DNA from: Zoogloeaceae bacterium
Lineage (GTDB): Bacteria; Pseudomonadota; Gammaproteobacteria; Burkholderiales; Rhodocyclaceae
Assembly: GCA_031278735.1 (NCBI GenBank)
Contig: JAITJU010000112.1
Coordinates: 1 to 9,312 of the forward strand
Length of the DNA: 9,312 nucleotides
Direction: 5' to 3'
In this document: piece by piece, positions 1 to 8,230 of the stretch
Position numbering within the stretch: position 1 is the first letter of the stretch
Layout: each line of letters starts with the position of its first letter
The notes under the pieces: generated by a model
The model's database searches: none
The model's input: only the letters and a program-made list of their open reading frames with translations
What the model was told of the DNA's origin: nothing
Position numbers and translations under genes: made by a program

Positions 1-2
1 AC

Positions 3-209
3 AACGTCAAAACCAAAGGCAAATCCTTTGGTTCCATTCATCATGAAGACGGCAAGACCGCAACCGCCGCCCTTGGCGGAAGCGCGCGCGGCACAAGCAC
101 GACGGAACTCTGCACGTACGGCAAATCCGGCGCCGACAAAAAGCCTGTCTGCGACCCCGGCATGACCGTCGCGTTCGAAGACGGCCTGCTCAAAATCGAC
201 GAACGCTGA
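3..209 (+). CDS. C-terminal fragment of an unrecognised protein (5' end outside window)
   Basis: An open frame enters from the left edge and ends at TGA 207-209, giving the last 68 residues of a protein. The fragment is hydrophilic and rich in Gly, Lys, Thr and Ser, with two cysteines in a short stretch (LCTYGKSGADKKPVCDPG) that could form a disulfide. It ends FEDGLLKIDER. There is no membrane segment or motif I can assign, and I do not recognise the family. The other two plus frames are closed by stops (TGA at 44-46 and 172-174), and codon use favours G/C in third positions as in cas1, so a real gene is likely. It lies 67 bp upstream of cas1 on the same strand, with no clear terminator between them. 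There is no reason to link it to CRISPR function. Confidence 0.6.
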   Translation, partial: NVKTKGKSFGSIHHEDGKTATAALGGSARGTSTTELCTYGKSGADKKPVCDPGMTVAFEDGLLKIDER

Positions 210-231
210 CGCTCGCGGGTTTCGATTCATG

Positions 232-245
232 CGGGATAATTCCCG
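232..245. repeat. Small palindrome upstream of cas1 (possible operator)
   Basis: CGGGA (232-236), TAAT, then TCCCG (241-245) is a perfect 5-bp inverted repeat with a 4-base centre, 32 bp before the cas1 ATG. It contains GATAAT (235-240), a 5/6 match to a -10 box, but no -35-like hexamer lies 16-18 bp upstream. It could be an operator for the cas operon or part of an activator-dependent promoter. There is no T-run, so it is not a terminator of the upstream gene. The functional assignment is inference only. Confidence 0.3.
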
Positions 246-276
246 ACAGGACGGACAATGGCGCAAGGAAACGTTC

Positions 277-1296
277 ATGGAGGCTTTCTCCCCCTCCGAT
301 CTCAAGACCATCCTGCATTCCAAGCGCGCCAATCTCTATTGCCTGGAGCATTGCCGGGTGCTGGTGAAAGGCGGGCGGGTCGAGTATGTCACCGACGAAG
401 GCAAGTCGAGCCTGTACTGGAACATTCCCATCGCCAACACCACCTGTCTGCTGCTGGGCACGGGAACCTCCGTCACCCAGGCGGCCATGCGCGAGCTGGC
501 CAAGGCGGGTGTGCTGGTGGGATTTTGCGGCGGCGGCGGCACGCCGCTTTTTTCCGCCAACGAGGCGGATGTGGAAGTCGCCTGGTTTTCGCCGCAGAGC
601 GAATACCGACCCACCGAATACCTGCAACACTGGGTGCGCTTCTGGTTTGACGAAGCCTTGCGCCTCGCCGCCGCCAAGGCGTTTCAACGCGCGCGGCTGG
701 CGCGGGTGCGGCAGCACTGGCTGGAGAATCGCGTCTTGCGCGAGGCGGGGTTCGCCGTCGAGGAAAAATCCTTGCGCGCGGCGCTGGACGCTTCGCTCAC
801 GGCGCTGGACGCGGCGCCCAGTCACGATTATCTGCTCACCGAGGAAGCGCGCCTGAGCAAGCAACTGTTCCGCCTGGCGGCGCAGGCGACGGGTTACGGC
901 GAATTCACGCGCGCAAAACGCGGCGCGGGAGGCGGCGACGACCCGGCCAACCGCTTTCTCGATCACGGTAATTACCTGGCCTATGGATTGGCGGCCACCG
1001 CGACTTGGGTGCTCGGCCTGCCGCACGCGCTTGCCGTGTTGCACGGCAAGACCCGTCGCGGCGCGCTGGTGTTCGACGTGGCCGATCTGGTCAAGGATGC
1101 CGTGGTGCTGCCGCAGGCTTTCGTTTCCGCCATGCGCGGCGACGGAGAACAGGATTTTCGCCAGCGCTGCATCGAGGCGCTGACCCGTTGCGAGGCGCTG
1201 GATTTCATGATTGACACATTGAAGGCCGTGGCGCTGGAAATGGGCGCAGAAGCTGGCGCGCAGGCGGAAAAAACATCGAAAGCGAAGGCGTCGTGA
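277..1296 (+). CDS. cas1: CRISPR-associated endonuclease/integrase Cas1, subtype I-F
   Basis: 339 residues. Cas1 is the metal-dependent integrase that, with Cas2, inserts new spacers at the leader end of the array. The sequence closely follows the remembered I-F Cas1 family: SPSDLKTILHSKRANLY near the N-terminus, GFCGGGGTPLFSANEADVEV (83-100 region) in the beta-domain, TEEARLSK with Glu190, VLHGKTRRGALVFDVADL with His256, Asp267 and Asp270, and DFMIDTLK near the end. These four residues correspond to the P. aeruginosa catalytic set (E190, H254, D265, D268); a 2-residue insertion in the glycine-rich loop around 216-222 explains the offset. I chose ATG 277 because AAGGA (265-269) sits 7 bases upstream and family homology starts there. 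An in-frame ATG at 229 would add 16 residues with no homology and no ribosome site. The stop overlaps the cas3 GTG by 4 bases, implying translational coupling. First gene of the operon. Confidence 0.97.
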   Translation: MEAFSPSDLKTILHSKRANLYCLEHCRVLVKGGRVEYVTDEGKSSLYWNIPIANTTCLLLGTGTSVTQAAMRELAKAGVLVGFCGGGGTPLFSANEADVEVAWFSPQSEYRPTEYLQHWVRFWFDEALRLAAAKAFQRARLARVRQHWLENRVLREAGFAVEEKSLRAALDASLTALDAAPSHDYLLTEEARLSKQLFRLAAQATGYGEFTRAKRGAGGGDDPANRFLDHGNYLAYGLAATATWVLGLPHALAVLHGKTRRGALVFDVADLVKDAVVLPQAFVSAMRGDGEQDFRQRCIEALTRCEALDFMIDTLKAVALEMGAEAGAQAEKTSKAKAS

Positions 1297-4200
1297 ACAT
1301 CCTGTTGATTTCCCAGTGCGATAAACGCGCGCTCACCGAAACCCGCCGTATTCTCGACCAATTCGCTGAGCGACGCGGCGACCAGGTTTGGCAAACGCCG
1401 ATCACCCAGGCCGGACTGGATACCTTGCGCAAACTGCTGCGCAAAACCGCCCGCAAGAATACGGCGGTGGCTTGCCACTGGATTCGCGGCCTCGACCACA
1501 GCGAGTTGCTCTGGATCGTCGGCGACGCCAGTCGTTTCAACGCGCAAGGAGCGGTTCCCACCGACACCACCCGCCGCGACATCCTGCGCCGCGAGGATGA
1601 AAATGATTGGCATACGCTGGAAGACATCCGTCTGCTCGCGCAGATGGCGGCGCTCTGGCACGACATGGGCAAGGCGAGCGAGGAATTCCAAGAACGGTTG
1701 CGCCATCCGCCGCAAGAAACCAGTCTGTATCGCCATGAATGGGTGTCGTTGCGCCTGTTCCTGGCGTTCGTCGGGAAGGATGACGATGCCGATTGGCTGC
1801 AACGGCTGGCCACGCTCGCGGAGGATGACAAAATCTGGCGGCAGCCGGGGCGTTTTTGGCGCGATGGGCTGGACAATGACGCGCCGCCGCCCTTTCAAGA
1901 ATTGCCGCCGCTGGCGGCGGCCATCGGCTGGCTGATCGTCAGTCACCATCGCTTGCCGGTGCTGCCGGTCAGGGAAGGGACGCGGCAGCAATGGCTGGGC
2001 AAGCGTTCGCCAACATTCAATCATCCAGGGTTGTTGCAGAATCTGCTCGTCGCCGTGGAACATGACTGGAACGAATGCAGGCGCGAGGCCGGTGCAAAAG
2101 AGACGGCGGCCTACTGGAGTTTCGCGCATCCGCTACCGGTCTGCCTGCCGCGCTGGCGCGCCCAGGCCGCCAAACTCGCGCAGCGCCTGCTGGCACTGAA
2201 CGAAAAACCCGGCAAGGGCGATTGGTTGCAAAACCCCTATGTCATGCATCTTGCACGCCTGGCGTTGATGCTGGCCGACCATCATTATTCGTCTTTGCCG
2301 CCCGTCTCCCAGAAACAGGAGAAAGAAACAAAACAACAGGATGGCGAGATAAAACTTTTCGCCAATACGGACGGGAAAGGGTATGGCGAGCCTCATCTGA
2401 AACAACCGCTGGACGAACACCTGCTGGGCGTTGCGCGCGATGTGGCCGCCATCGTGCATGGCCTGCCCGATTTCGTCCGCCGCCTGCCGCATCTGGCGCG
2501 TCATCGCGGCTTGAAGCAACGCAGCCGGGAAGCGCGCTTCCGCTGGCAGAACAAGGCCGCCGACACGGCGGAAAGCCTGCGCGCGGAGGCGACGGAACAT
2601 GGCGCCTTCATCATCAACATGGCTTCCACCGGCTGCGGCAAAACCCTGGCGAACGCCCGCATCATGTATGCACTCACCGATCCGCAACAAGGATGGCGCT
2701 GCACCTTCGCGCTGGGTCTGCGCACATTGACCCTGCAAACCGGGAATGCCTATCGCCAGGATTTGCATCTGCGCGACGACGAACTGGCCATCCGTGTCGG
2801 CGGCTCCGCCAGCCGGGCGCTGTTCGATTATTACCAGCAACAGGCCGAGGCAAGCGGTTCAGCCTCGTCGCAGGCGTTGATCGAAGAAGACGGCCATGTT
2901 TCCTACGAAGGACAGATCGCCGATCACGGTTTGCTCGACAAAGCGATGCACGATCCAGTCTGCCAATCGATCCTTTCCGCGCCTTTGCTGGTCTGCACCA
3001 TCGATCACCTGACGCCCGCCACCGAATCCCAACGCGGCGGACGGCAGATCGCCCCCATGCTGCGCCTGATGAGCGGCGATCTGGTATTGGACGAACTCGA
3101 TGATTTCGGCTTGGACGATCTGCCCGCGCTCACCCGGCTGGCGCATTGGACTGGCCTTTTGGGCGCGCGTCTGCTGATTTCCTCGGCCACCCTGCCGCCC
3201 GCCCTGATCGAGGGCTTGTATCTGGCGTACCGTGCCGGCAGGCGGCATTACCGGGAAAATCGCGGCGCCGATGGCGAACGAGACACGCCGGAGGTATCCG
3301 TCCCTTGCCTGTGGGTGGACGAATTTAACGCGCAAAGCCTCCCCTGCGCCGACGCCAAAACATTTGGCGAGGCGCACGCGGCTTTCGTGGAAACGCGCGT
3401 ACAGGCACTGGAAAAAGTCGAGCCGCGCCGCCGCGGCGAACTGCTGCCGTTGAATATCGCCTGCCAACAGATTCATGAAATCCGCCGCGAGTTTGCTGTC
3501 CAGGTACGCGAGGCCATGGTGCGCGCGCATGACAAGCACCATGAAACCTGTCCGCACAGCGGCAAACAGATAAGTTTTGGTTTGGTGCGCATGGCCAACA
3601 TCGAGCCGCTGTTCGATGTGGCGCTGGAACTTTTTGGGCGGGGCGCGCTGGAAAACCATCGTATCCACCTGTGCGTTTACCATTCGCGTTTTCCGCTCCT
3701 CTTGCGTTCGGCGATAGAAGCGCGATTGGACGCGGCGCTCAACCGTCGCAAGCCGGACGCCGTGTATCAATTGCCGGAAATCCGTGCGGCCATCGACAGC
3801 GCGCCGGAACAAAACCACCTGTTCGTCGTGCTCGGCTCGCCGGTGACGGAAGTAGGCCGCGACCACGATTACGATTGGGCGGTGGTCGAACCGTCCTCCA
3901 TGCGCTCGCTGATCCAGTTGGCCGGGCGCGTGCAACGCCACCGCCAAGCGCCTTGTCCGGAAGGCCGCCCCAATATCTTCGTGTTCGAGTTCAATTTGCG
4001 GCATTTCGAGAAGAGTGGTGAATCTGCATTCACGAAACCAGGGTTTGAATCCGATTCGGACAAATTCCGTCTGAGTGAACATAGCCTGACGAAATTACTG
4101 CGTGATGAAGAATACAAAGCCATCACCGCCCGACCGCGCATCCAGCCCCGCCCGAAAGAGGAGCTGCAAGGCACGTGCCGTCTTGTTGATTTGGAACATG

Positions 4201-4712
4201 TCAGGCTTTGCGATGAAATGTTGCCGAAGATGCAAAACCATCAACCTCCAATTCGTGGAAAAAAGCCGGACACGCGCCTGAATGCGGCCTGCGCCTGGCA
4301 AACCCCGCAAGCCGCGCTGACCTGGATTTTGCCGCAACAACAACCCTTTCGGGACGACACAGACATCAAGGAAATTGACTTGGTATTCCTGCCGGATGAA
4401 GATGAGCAAAAATTGGTTTTGCACTATGTCTACCAGAAAAACTCAGGACAACAGAAGCTTTACGCGCGTGTGGAGAACGGAAAGTTCAAATGCATCGAAT
4501 TGTCCATACATGGCAACTCACGTATCATTCCGTGGGGGCAGAACGACCTGATCGCGCTGCTGCGGGAGTACGCAGAAGCGCAAGACCTGACGTTACGCGA
4601 TTGCGCGAAACGCTTTGCGATGGCCAGCGTACTGGAGAATACGAACGGATGGCGATGGCATCCTGTGTTGGGGTTTGCAAAGAAGAAAGGATGTAATAGC
4701 GCAGCGTTTTGA
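1293..4712 (+). CDS. cas3: Cas2-Cas3 fusion: adaptation subunit plus HD nuclease/superfamily 2 helicase, subtype I-F
   Basis: 1139 residues, starting at GTG inside the cas1 stop (GTGA overlap). The Cas2 domain fills about residues 1-95 (MNILLISQCDKRALTETRRI) and partners Cas1; this fusion is diagnostic of subtype I-F. The HD nuclease follows, with His123-Asp124 in LWHDMGK and candidate metal-ligand pairs at HH218-219 and DHH329-331. The helicase core shows Walker A STGCGKT (445-451), DELD (600-603) for motif II, SATLP (631-635) for motif III, GSPVTEVGRD (848-857) for motif V and QLAGRVQRHR (875-884) for motif VI. The C-terminal domain (about 900-1139) is less conserved. The protein is recruited by the crRNA complex, nicks the displaced strand and degrades it while translocating. 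It is about 60 residues longer than the remembered P. aeruginosa protein; a Lys/Gln-rich stretch near 336-372 probably accounts for part of that. The frame is intact. G+C falls visibly after about position 3990. Confidence 0.97.
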   Translation: MNILLISQCDKRALTETRRILDQFAERRGDQVWQTPITQAGLDTLRKLLRKTARKNTAVACHWIRGLDHSELLWIVGDASRFNAQGAVPTDTTRRDILRREDENDWHTLEDIRLLAQMAALWHDMGKASEEFQERLRHPPQETSLYRHEWVSLRLFLAFVGKDDDADWLQRLATLAEDDKIWRQPGRFWRDGLDNDAPPPFQELPPLAAAIGWLIVSHHRLPVLPVREGTRQQWLGKRSPTFNHPGLLQNLLVAVEHDWNECRREAGAKETAAYWSFAHPLPVCLPRWRAQAAKLAQRLLALNEKPGKGDWLQNPYVMHLARLALMLADHHYSSLPPVSQKQEKETKQQDGEIKLFANTDGKGYGEPHLKQPLDEHLLGVARDVAAIVHGLPDFVRRLPHLARHRGLKQRSREARFRWQNKAADTAESLRAEATEHGAFIINMASTGCGKTLANARIMYALTDPQQGWRCTFALGLRTLTLQTGNAYRQDLHLRDDELAIRVGGSASRALFDYYQQQAEASGSASSQALIEEDGHVSYEGQIADHGLLDKAMHDPVCQSILSAPLLVCTIDHLTPATESQRGGRQIAPMLRLMSGDLVLDELDDFGLDDLPALTRLAHWTGLLGARLLISSATLPPALIEGLYLAYRAGRRHYRENRGADGERDTPEVSVPCLWVDEFNAQSLPCADAKTFGEAHAAFVETRVQALEKVEPRRRGELLPLNIACQQIHEIRREFAVQVREAMVRAHDKHHETCPHSGKQISFGLVRMANIEPLFDVALELFGRGALENHRIHLCVYHSRFPLLLRSAIEARLDAALNRRKPDAVYQLPEIRAAIDSAPEQNHLFVVLGSPVTEVGRDHDYDWAVVEPSSMRSLIQLAGRVQRHRQAPCPEGRPNIFVFEFNLRHFEKSGESAFTKPGFESDSDKFRLSEHSLTKLLRDEEYKAITARPRIQPRPKEELQGTCRLVDLEHVRLCDEMLPKMQNHQPPIRGKKPDTRLNAACAWQTPQAALTWILPQQQPFRDDTDIKEIDLVFLPDEDEQKLVLHYVYQKNSGQQKLYARVENGKFKCIELSIHGNSRIIPWGQNDLIALLREYAEAQDLTLRDCAKRFAMASVLENTNGWRWHPVLGFAKKKGCNSAAF

Positions 4713-4734
4713 ACGATCATGACAAGGAGCAAGT

Positions 4735-6132
4735 ATGACAACAACTCAAACAAGGCGTGCACGGGACATCCAAGCGTTCTTGCGTGAATGCGTAGAAGAG
4801 CGCCGTGAGCTGCTCTTGCGGAAGTATGAGGGAAGAACAGATGCAAACTCCAGGACGAAATCCAGGGAAATCAAGGAGACCTATGAACTGGAATCCATTT
4901 TGCACAATGGTGCGACACAAAATGTCGCCCGTGCTCAGATGGCAACGCACATCAGCAAAGGAACACATCCCGATACTGAAGTAAAAAACACGACCAGCCT
5001 TCGTATCGCGCCGGAACAGTTTGCGAAGCATTCCGAAGCTGGGACGCATTCCCTGCAACCTGACGGCCTCCCCATTGATGCAACGGGAGACGGCGCCATC
5101 AACAAAAGGGCCTACATTGCCTATTGGCTTCTGCAACAACGCTTTGAGGAGAAGAGCGTTCTTCAGCTTCTCGAAAGTAGAGATGAAGATGCGATAAACG
5201 CCTTGCATCAAGACGCAAAATTTGCGCAGGAACGGGCGGACGTGCTGGTGCAGCTTGCGCGGCAAAAATGCAGTCGATTTGCATCTCACACGTTGATGAA
5301 ACAGGTGTACTGGCTGGTTGGTGCCGATGTTGTGGATGACACCCAGTATCACCTGTTGGCGCCGCTATATGCCACATCATTGGCGCACGTAGTACACGCC
5401 GAAATCAGCGATGCTCGTTTTGGCGAAGCCAACAAGGAAGCGCGCCGCGCTTATTACGAAAACCAAAAACAGCCGCATGATGGTGTTTACCGGGAATATC
5501 GCAATTTGGCAATACGCAAGATGGGAGGCAGCAATTCTCAAAATATCAGCCATTTAAACAGCGAGCGCGGTGGAGTGAATTATTTGCTGGATTCCTTGCC
5601 GCCGCCAGCATGGGAGACACAAAATCGTCCGCAAAAATTCTTCCATATTGAATCGGTATTCGTTCGTTTCAAGCGTGATGAATTCGTGCGCGGATTACTG
5701 GCGGATCTATGCAGCCTGTTGGAAAAAGACCCCAAGCCAACAAAGGAGACACGCCAGCGACGCGAGGCGATTGAGCAGGCGTTGCGCGCAACGTTGTTCG
5801 ATCTTGCCTCGGCAATTCAGCGTCATTTTCCGCCTGGCTGGACGCGCGACAAGGCATGCAAATTACCGCTGTGCGAGCAGCGTTGGCTTGACCCCGAACG
5901 CGCCCACTTGCCGCCACGCGCCGGTCACGAGGAGGAAGACGCAGCTTTTACTAACGCATCTGGATGGAAGAATGAGGTAGCAGTAGGCTTTGCAATCCAG
6001 ATAAACGATACCTTGCACGATCATGATTTGCCGGTAGGGCAAGATGAAGCCGAGCATTGGAAACAAGCTATCAGCTCTGCAATTATGCCATACAACGCTT
6101 CTGCAAGTATTCTGGAGTCTGCTCATGGCTAA
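4735..6132 (+). CDS. csy1: Csy1 (Cas8f), large subunit of the type I-F surveillance complex
   Basis: 465 residues. Csy1 pairs with Csy2 at the foot of the complex, holds the crRNA 5' handle and reads the PAM. The most recognisable family segments are YHLLAPLYATSLAHVVHAEI (205-224), DARFGEANKEAR (226-237) and NLAIRKMGGSNSQNISHLNS (257-276); the last contains the Lys/Asn loop that in P. aeruginosa Csy1 contacts the PAM. RWLDPERA (383-390) is another family segment. The N-terminal 130 residues diverge much more, and the protein is about 30 residues longer than the remembered P. aeruginosa Csy1 (434). The start is ATG 4735, with AAGGAG (4724-4729) 5 bases upstream and 22 bp after cas3. Its stop overlaps csy2 by 8 bases. 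Base composition is nearer 50% G+C than in flanking cas genes, which may reflect a different history. No catalytic activity is expected. Confidence 0.95.
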   Translation: MTTTQTRRARDIQAFLRECVEERRELLLRKYEGRTDANSRTKSREIKETYELESILHNGATQNVARAQMATHISKGTHPDTEVKNTTSLRIAPEQFAKHSEAGTHSLQPDGLPIDATGDGAINKRAYIAYWLLQQRFEEKSVLQLLESRDEDAINALHQDAKFAQERADVLVQLARQKCSRFASHTLMKQVYWLVGADVVDDTQYHLLAPLYATSLAHVVHAEISDARFGEANKEARRAYYENQKQPHDGVYREYRNLAIRKMGGSNSQNISHLNSERGGVNYLLDSLPPPAWETQNRPQKFFHIESVFVRFKRDEFVRGLLADLCSLLEKDPKPTKETRQRREAIEQALRATLFDLASAIQRHFPPGWTRDKACKLPLCEQRWLDPERAHLPPRAGHEEEDAAFTNASGWKNEVAVGFAIQINDTLHDHDLPVGQDEAEHWKQAISSAIMPYNASASILESAHG

Positions 6133-7129
6133 ATGTCCTCATTTCGAGCATTTGCTGATCGTGCCGCGCCTCCGGGTACAAAACGCCAATGCAATTTCCA
6201 GTCCGCTGACGCATGGCTTTCCCGCCATGAGCGCCTTTCTCGGCCTGATGTGGGCGCTGGAGCGCAGAACAACGGCGCAGGGATTGGATGTGCTTTTCAA
6301 TGCCGTCGGTGTGGTTTGCCATGATTATCAGGAACAGGTGGCGGAGGATACCTTCGCCAAGGCGTTTTGTCTGACGCGCAATCCTAGTCTCGACAAGTCC
6401 AAAATTGGATCGGATGGCAAGATAAAAAAACCCGATGCCATTGTCGAAGAAGGCCGCATCCATCTCGATCTAAGCTTGGTGTTCGCGGTGCAAAGCCGAA
6501 CGCTTTCCGAACACATGGCGTTGGGGCAAACGGATGCGGCAAACGCCGTCGCGGCGAAAGTCAACGAGCATATTCTGACCATGCGCATTGCCGGCGGCAG
6601 CGTCGTGCATCTCCCTGACAGCCGAGCGCAAAAGGCCGACATCGTTTCCCTGATTGGCACGGAGGCGGATCAACAAAAGGCGTTCAACCGCGCCAAGCTG
6701 CGCCTGTTGCCGGGATTTACCCTGGTTTCCCGCGACGATCTGCTGGAAGCGCGCCACGCGGAAATGCGCGCCCAAGACCCGGACGCCAGCCGACTGGACG
6801 CCTGGCTGTCGTTGTCGCGCGTCAACTGGCGCTGCGTGACGTCGCCGGATAAAAAGCTGGAGTGGAAACGCGACAACCCCGGTGGTTGGTTGCGTCCCAT
6901 CCCGGTCGGCTACGGCACGCTGAGCGGGCCGCACGATCCCGGAGCGGTCGCCAACGCGCGCGATGCCAAAACGCCGTTTTGCTTTGTCGAGAGTCTCTAT
7001 TCCATCGGCGAATGGCTCAGTCCGCATCGCCTGAATTCTCCGCAAGACCTGCTCTGGTACGCCGACCATGTGCCAGATGCAGGCTTGTACCGTTGTCGCA
7101 ATGACTACCGGCTCATGCCGGGACGATGA
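6125..7129 (+). CDS. csy2: Csy2 (Cas5f), type I-F surveillance complex subunit
   Basis: 334 residues. Csy2 forms a heterodimer with Csy1 that caps the crRNA 5' handle end of the complex. Diagnostic family segments are VPRLRVQNANAISSPLTHGFP (13-33), FCLTRNP (81-87), AIVEEGRIHLDLSL (105-118), MRIAGGSV (153-160), LLPGFTLVSRDDLL (194-207), and the closing GEWLSPHRL (295-303), DLLWYADH (308-315) and GLYRCRNDY (320-328). The fold is RAMP-like. I chose ATG 6125 because GGAG (6114-6117) is 7 bases upstream and the homology begins right after it. The in-frame ATG at 6044 would add 27 residues inside csy1 with no family similarity. The 8-bp overlap with csy1 suggests coupled translation, matching a 1:1 heterodimer. 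The length is normal for the family (remembered value about 327). Confidence 0.95.
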   Translation: MAKCPHFEHLLIVPRLRVQNANAISSPLTHGFPAMSAFLGLMWALERRTTAQGLDVLFNAVGVVCHDYQEQVAEDTFAKAFCLTRNPSLDKSKIGSDGKIKKPDAIVEEGRIHLDLSLVFAVQSRTLSEHMALGQTDAANAVAAKVNEHILTMRIAGGSVVHLPDSRAQKADIVSLIGTEADQQKAFNRAKLRLLPGFTLVSRDDLLEARHAEMRAQDPDASRLDAWLSLSRVNWRCVTSPDKKLEWKRDNPGGWLRPIPVGYGTLSGPHDPGAVANARDAKTPFCFVESLYSIGEWLSPHRLNSPQDLLWYADHVPDAGLYRCRNDYRLMPGR

Positions 7130-7180
7130 CGACGATTTTGATTTCGATTGACCCACTTTTTTTATTGACAAGGAACCATC

Positions 7181-8227
7181 ATGCCGAATGAACAAACTCT
7201 CAAAACCGCTTCCGTCCTCGCCTTTGAGCGCAAGCTCGACCCTTCCGACGCCCTGTTTTTCGCCGGACGCTGGCAGGAACGCAACACTTCCGGCAACTGG
7301 CCGCCGGTCAGCATCCAGACCAAATCCGTGCGCGGCGTCATTTCCAACCGTTTGGTGAAAATAGGGGAAGACTCGACCAATATTGATCCGGCCAAACTGG
7401 ATGCCGACATCGAAAAGCCTAACTTACAAACCGTCGATGTGGCGATGCTGTCCCATCAGGCCGACACCCTGAAAGTCGTTTTTACCCTGCGCGTTCTGGC
7501 CGGGACGGGGCAACCTTCCGCCTGCAACAGCGACGCTTATCACCAGAAACTGACGGCGGCCATCAAGGAATATGCCGATGCCAACAAGTTTGCCGAATTG
7601 GCGCGTCGTTACGCCGAAAACCTCGCCAATGGGCGTTTTCTCTGGCGCAACCGCATCGGCGCGGAACAGATCGAAGTGCGCATTGAGCGCCTGGTTGATG
7701 GCGAGGCCGAACAAAACTGGACGTTTGACGCGCTGGATTTCCATCTGCTCGATTTTTCGGCGCCAGACGCTGCGCAGACGGGGGTGCAGGAATTGTCCGA
7801 TCTGATTGCCGCCGGATTGCGCGGCGACGAACATGTCCTGTTGCGCGTCGCCGCCTATGCGCGCATCGGCGAGGGACAGGAAGCTTTTCCGTCGCAGGAG
7901 TTGATCCTCGACTGCGGGCGCGGCGACAAGAGCAAGACTTTGTATGAAGTAAACGGGGTAGCCGCCATCCACTCGCAAAAAATCGGCAATGCCATTCGCA
8001 CCATCGACACCTGGTACCCGAACGCGGGCGCGCCCATTGCCGTGGAACCCTACGGCTCGGTGACGACACAAGGCAAGGCGTATCGGCAACCGGGCAAACA
8101 TGTTGATTTTTATACCTTACTGGACAACTGGATACTCAGGGATAAAGCGCCTAACCCTGATGACCAGCATTACGTGGTTGCCGTTCTGGTGCGCGGCGGC
8201 GTATTTGGACAGAAAGAAAAGGATTGA
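7181..8227 (+). CDS. csy3: Csy3 (Cas7f), backbone subunit of the type I-F surveillance complex
   Basis: 348 residues. In the P. aeruginosa complex six Csy3 copies coat the crRNA spacer and hold it for target pairing. The match to the family is very strong: ASVLAFERKLDPSDAL (10-25), KSVRGVISNRL (48-58), NLQTVDVAML (81-90), SACNSDAYHQKL (113-124), FAELARRYAENLANGRFLWRN (137-157), GEGQEAFPSQELILD (230-244), IHSQKIGNAIRTIDTWYP (263-280), VEPYGSVTTQGKAYRQP (288-304) and VRGGVFG (337-343). The start is ATG 7181, with AAGGAA at 7170-7175. The 51-bp gap before it is the longest within the operon. That spacing and the strong ribosome site would suit a subunit needed in excess, although I see no convincing separate promoter. 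csy4 follows after only 3 bp. Confidence 0.97.
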   Translation: MPNEQTLKTASVLAFERKLDPSDALFFAGRWQERNTSGNWPPVSIQTKSVRGVISNRLVKIGEDSTNIDPAKLDADIEKPNLQTVDVAMLSHQADTLKVVFTLRVLAGTGQPSACNSDAYHQKLTAAIKEYADANKFAELARRYAENLANGRFLWRNRIGAEQIEVRIERLVDGEAEQNWTFDALDFHLLDFSAPDAAQTGVQELSDLIAAGLRGDEHVLLRVAAYARIGEGQEAFPSQELILDCGRGDKSKTLYEVNGVAAIHSQKIGNAIRTIDTWYPNAGAPIAVEPYGSVTTQGKAYRQPGKHVDFYTLLDNWILRDKAPNPDDQHYVVAVLVRGGVFGQKEKD

Positions 8228-8230
8228 ATC

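Noticed and set aside
229..276. Upstream ATG at 229 as the cas1 start
   Set aside because: It adds 16 residues without family homology and has no ribosome site, while ATG 277 has AAGGA 7 bases upstream and begins at the conserved N-terminus.
190..2129. Long minus-strand open frames opposite cas1 and cas3 (for example 190-1044 and 981-2129)
   Set aside because: They are antisense to strongly conserved cas genes, show no recognisable domains and arise from G+C-rich codon bias.
6044..6124. Upstream ATG at 6044 as the csy2 start
   Set aside because: It lies inside csy1, adds 27 residues with no family similarity, and ATG 6125 has GGAG at the right distance.
7138..7166. Internal promoter before csy3 (TTGATT, 17 bp, TTTATT)
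   Set aside because: Each hexamer matches only 4/6, and initiation near 7173 would cut through the csy3 ribosome-binding site.
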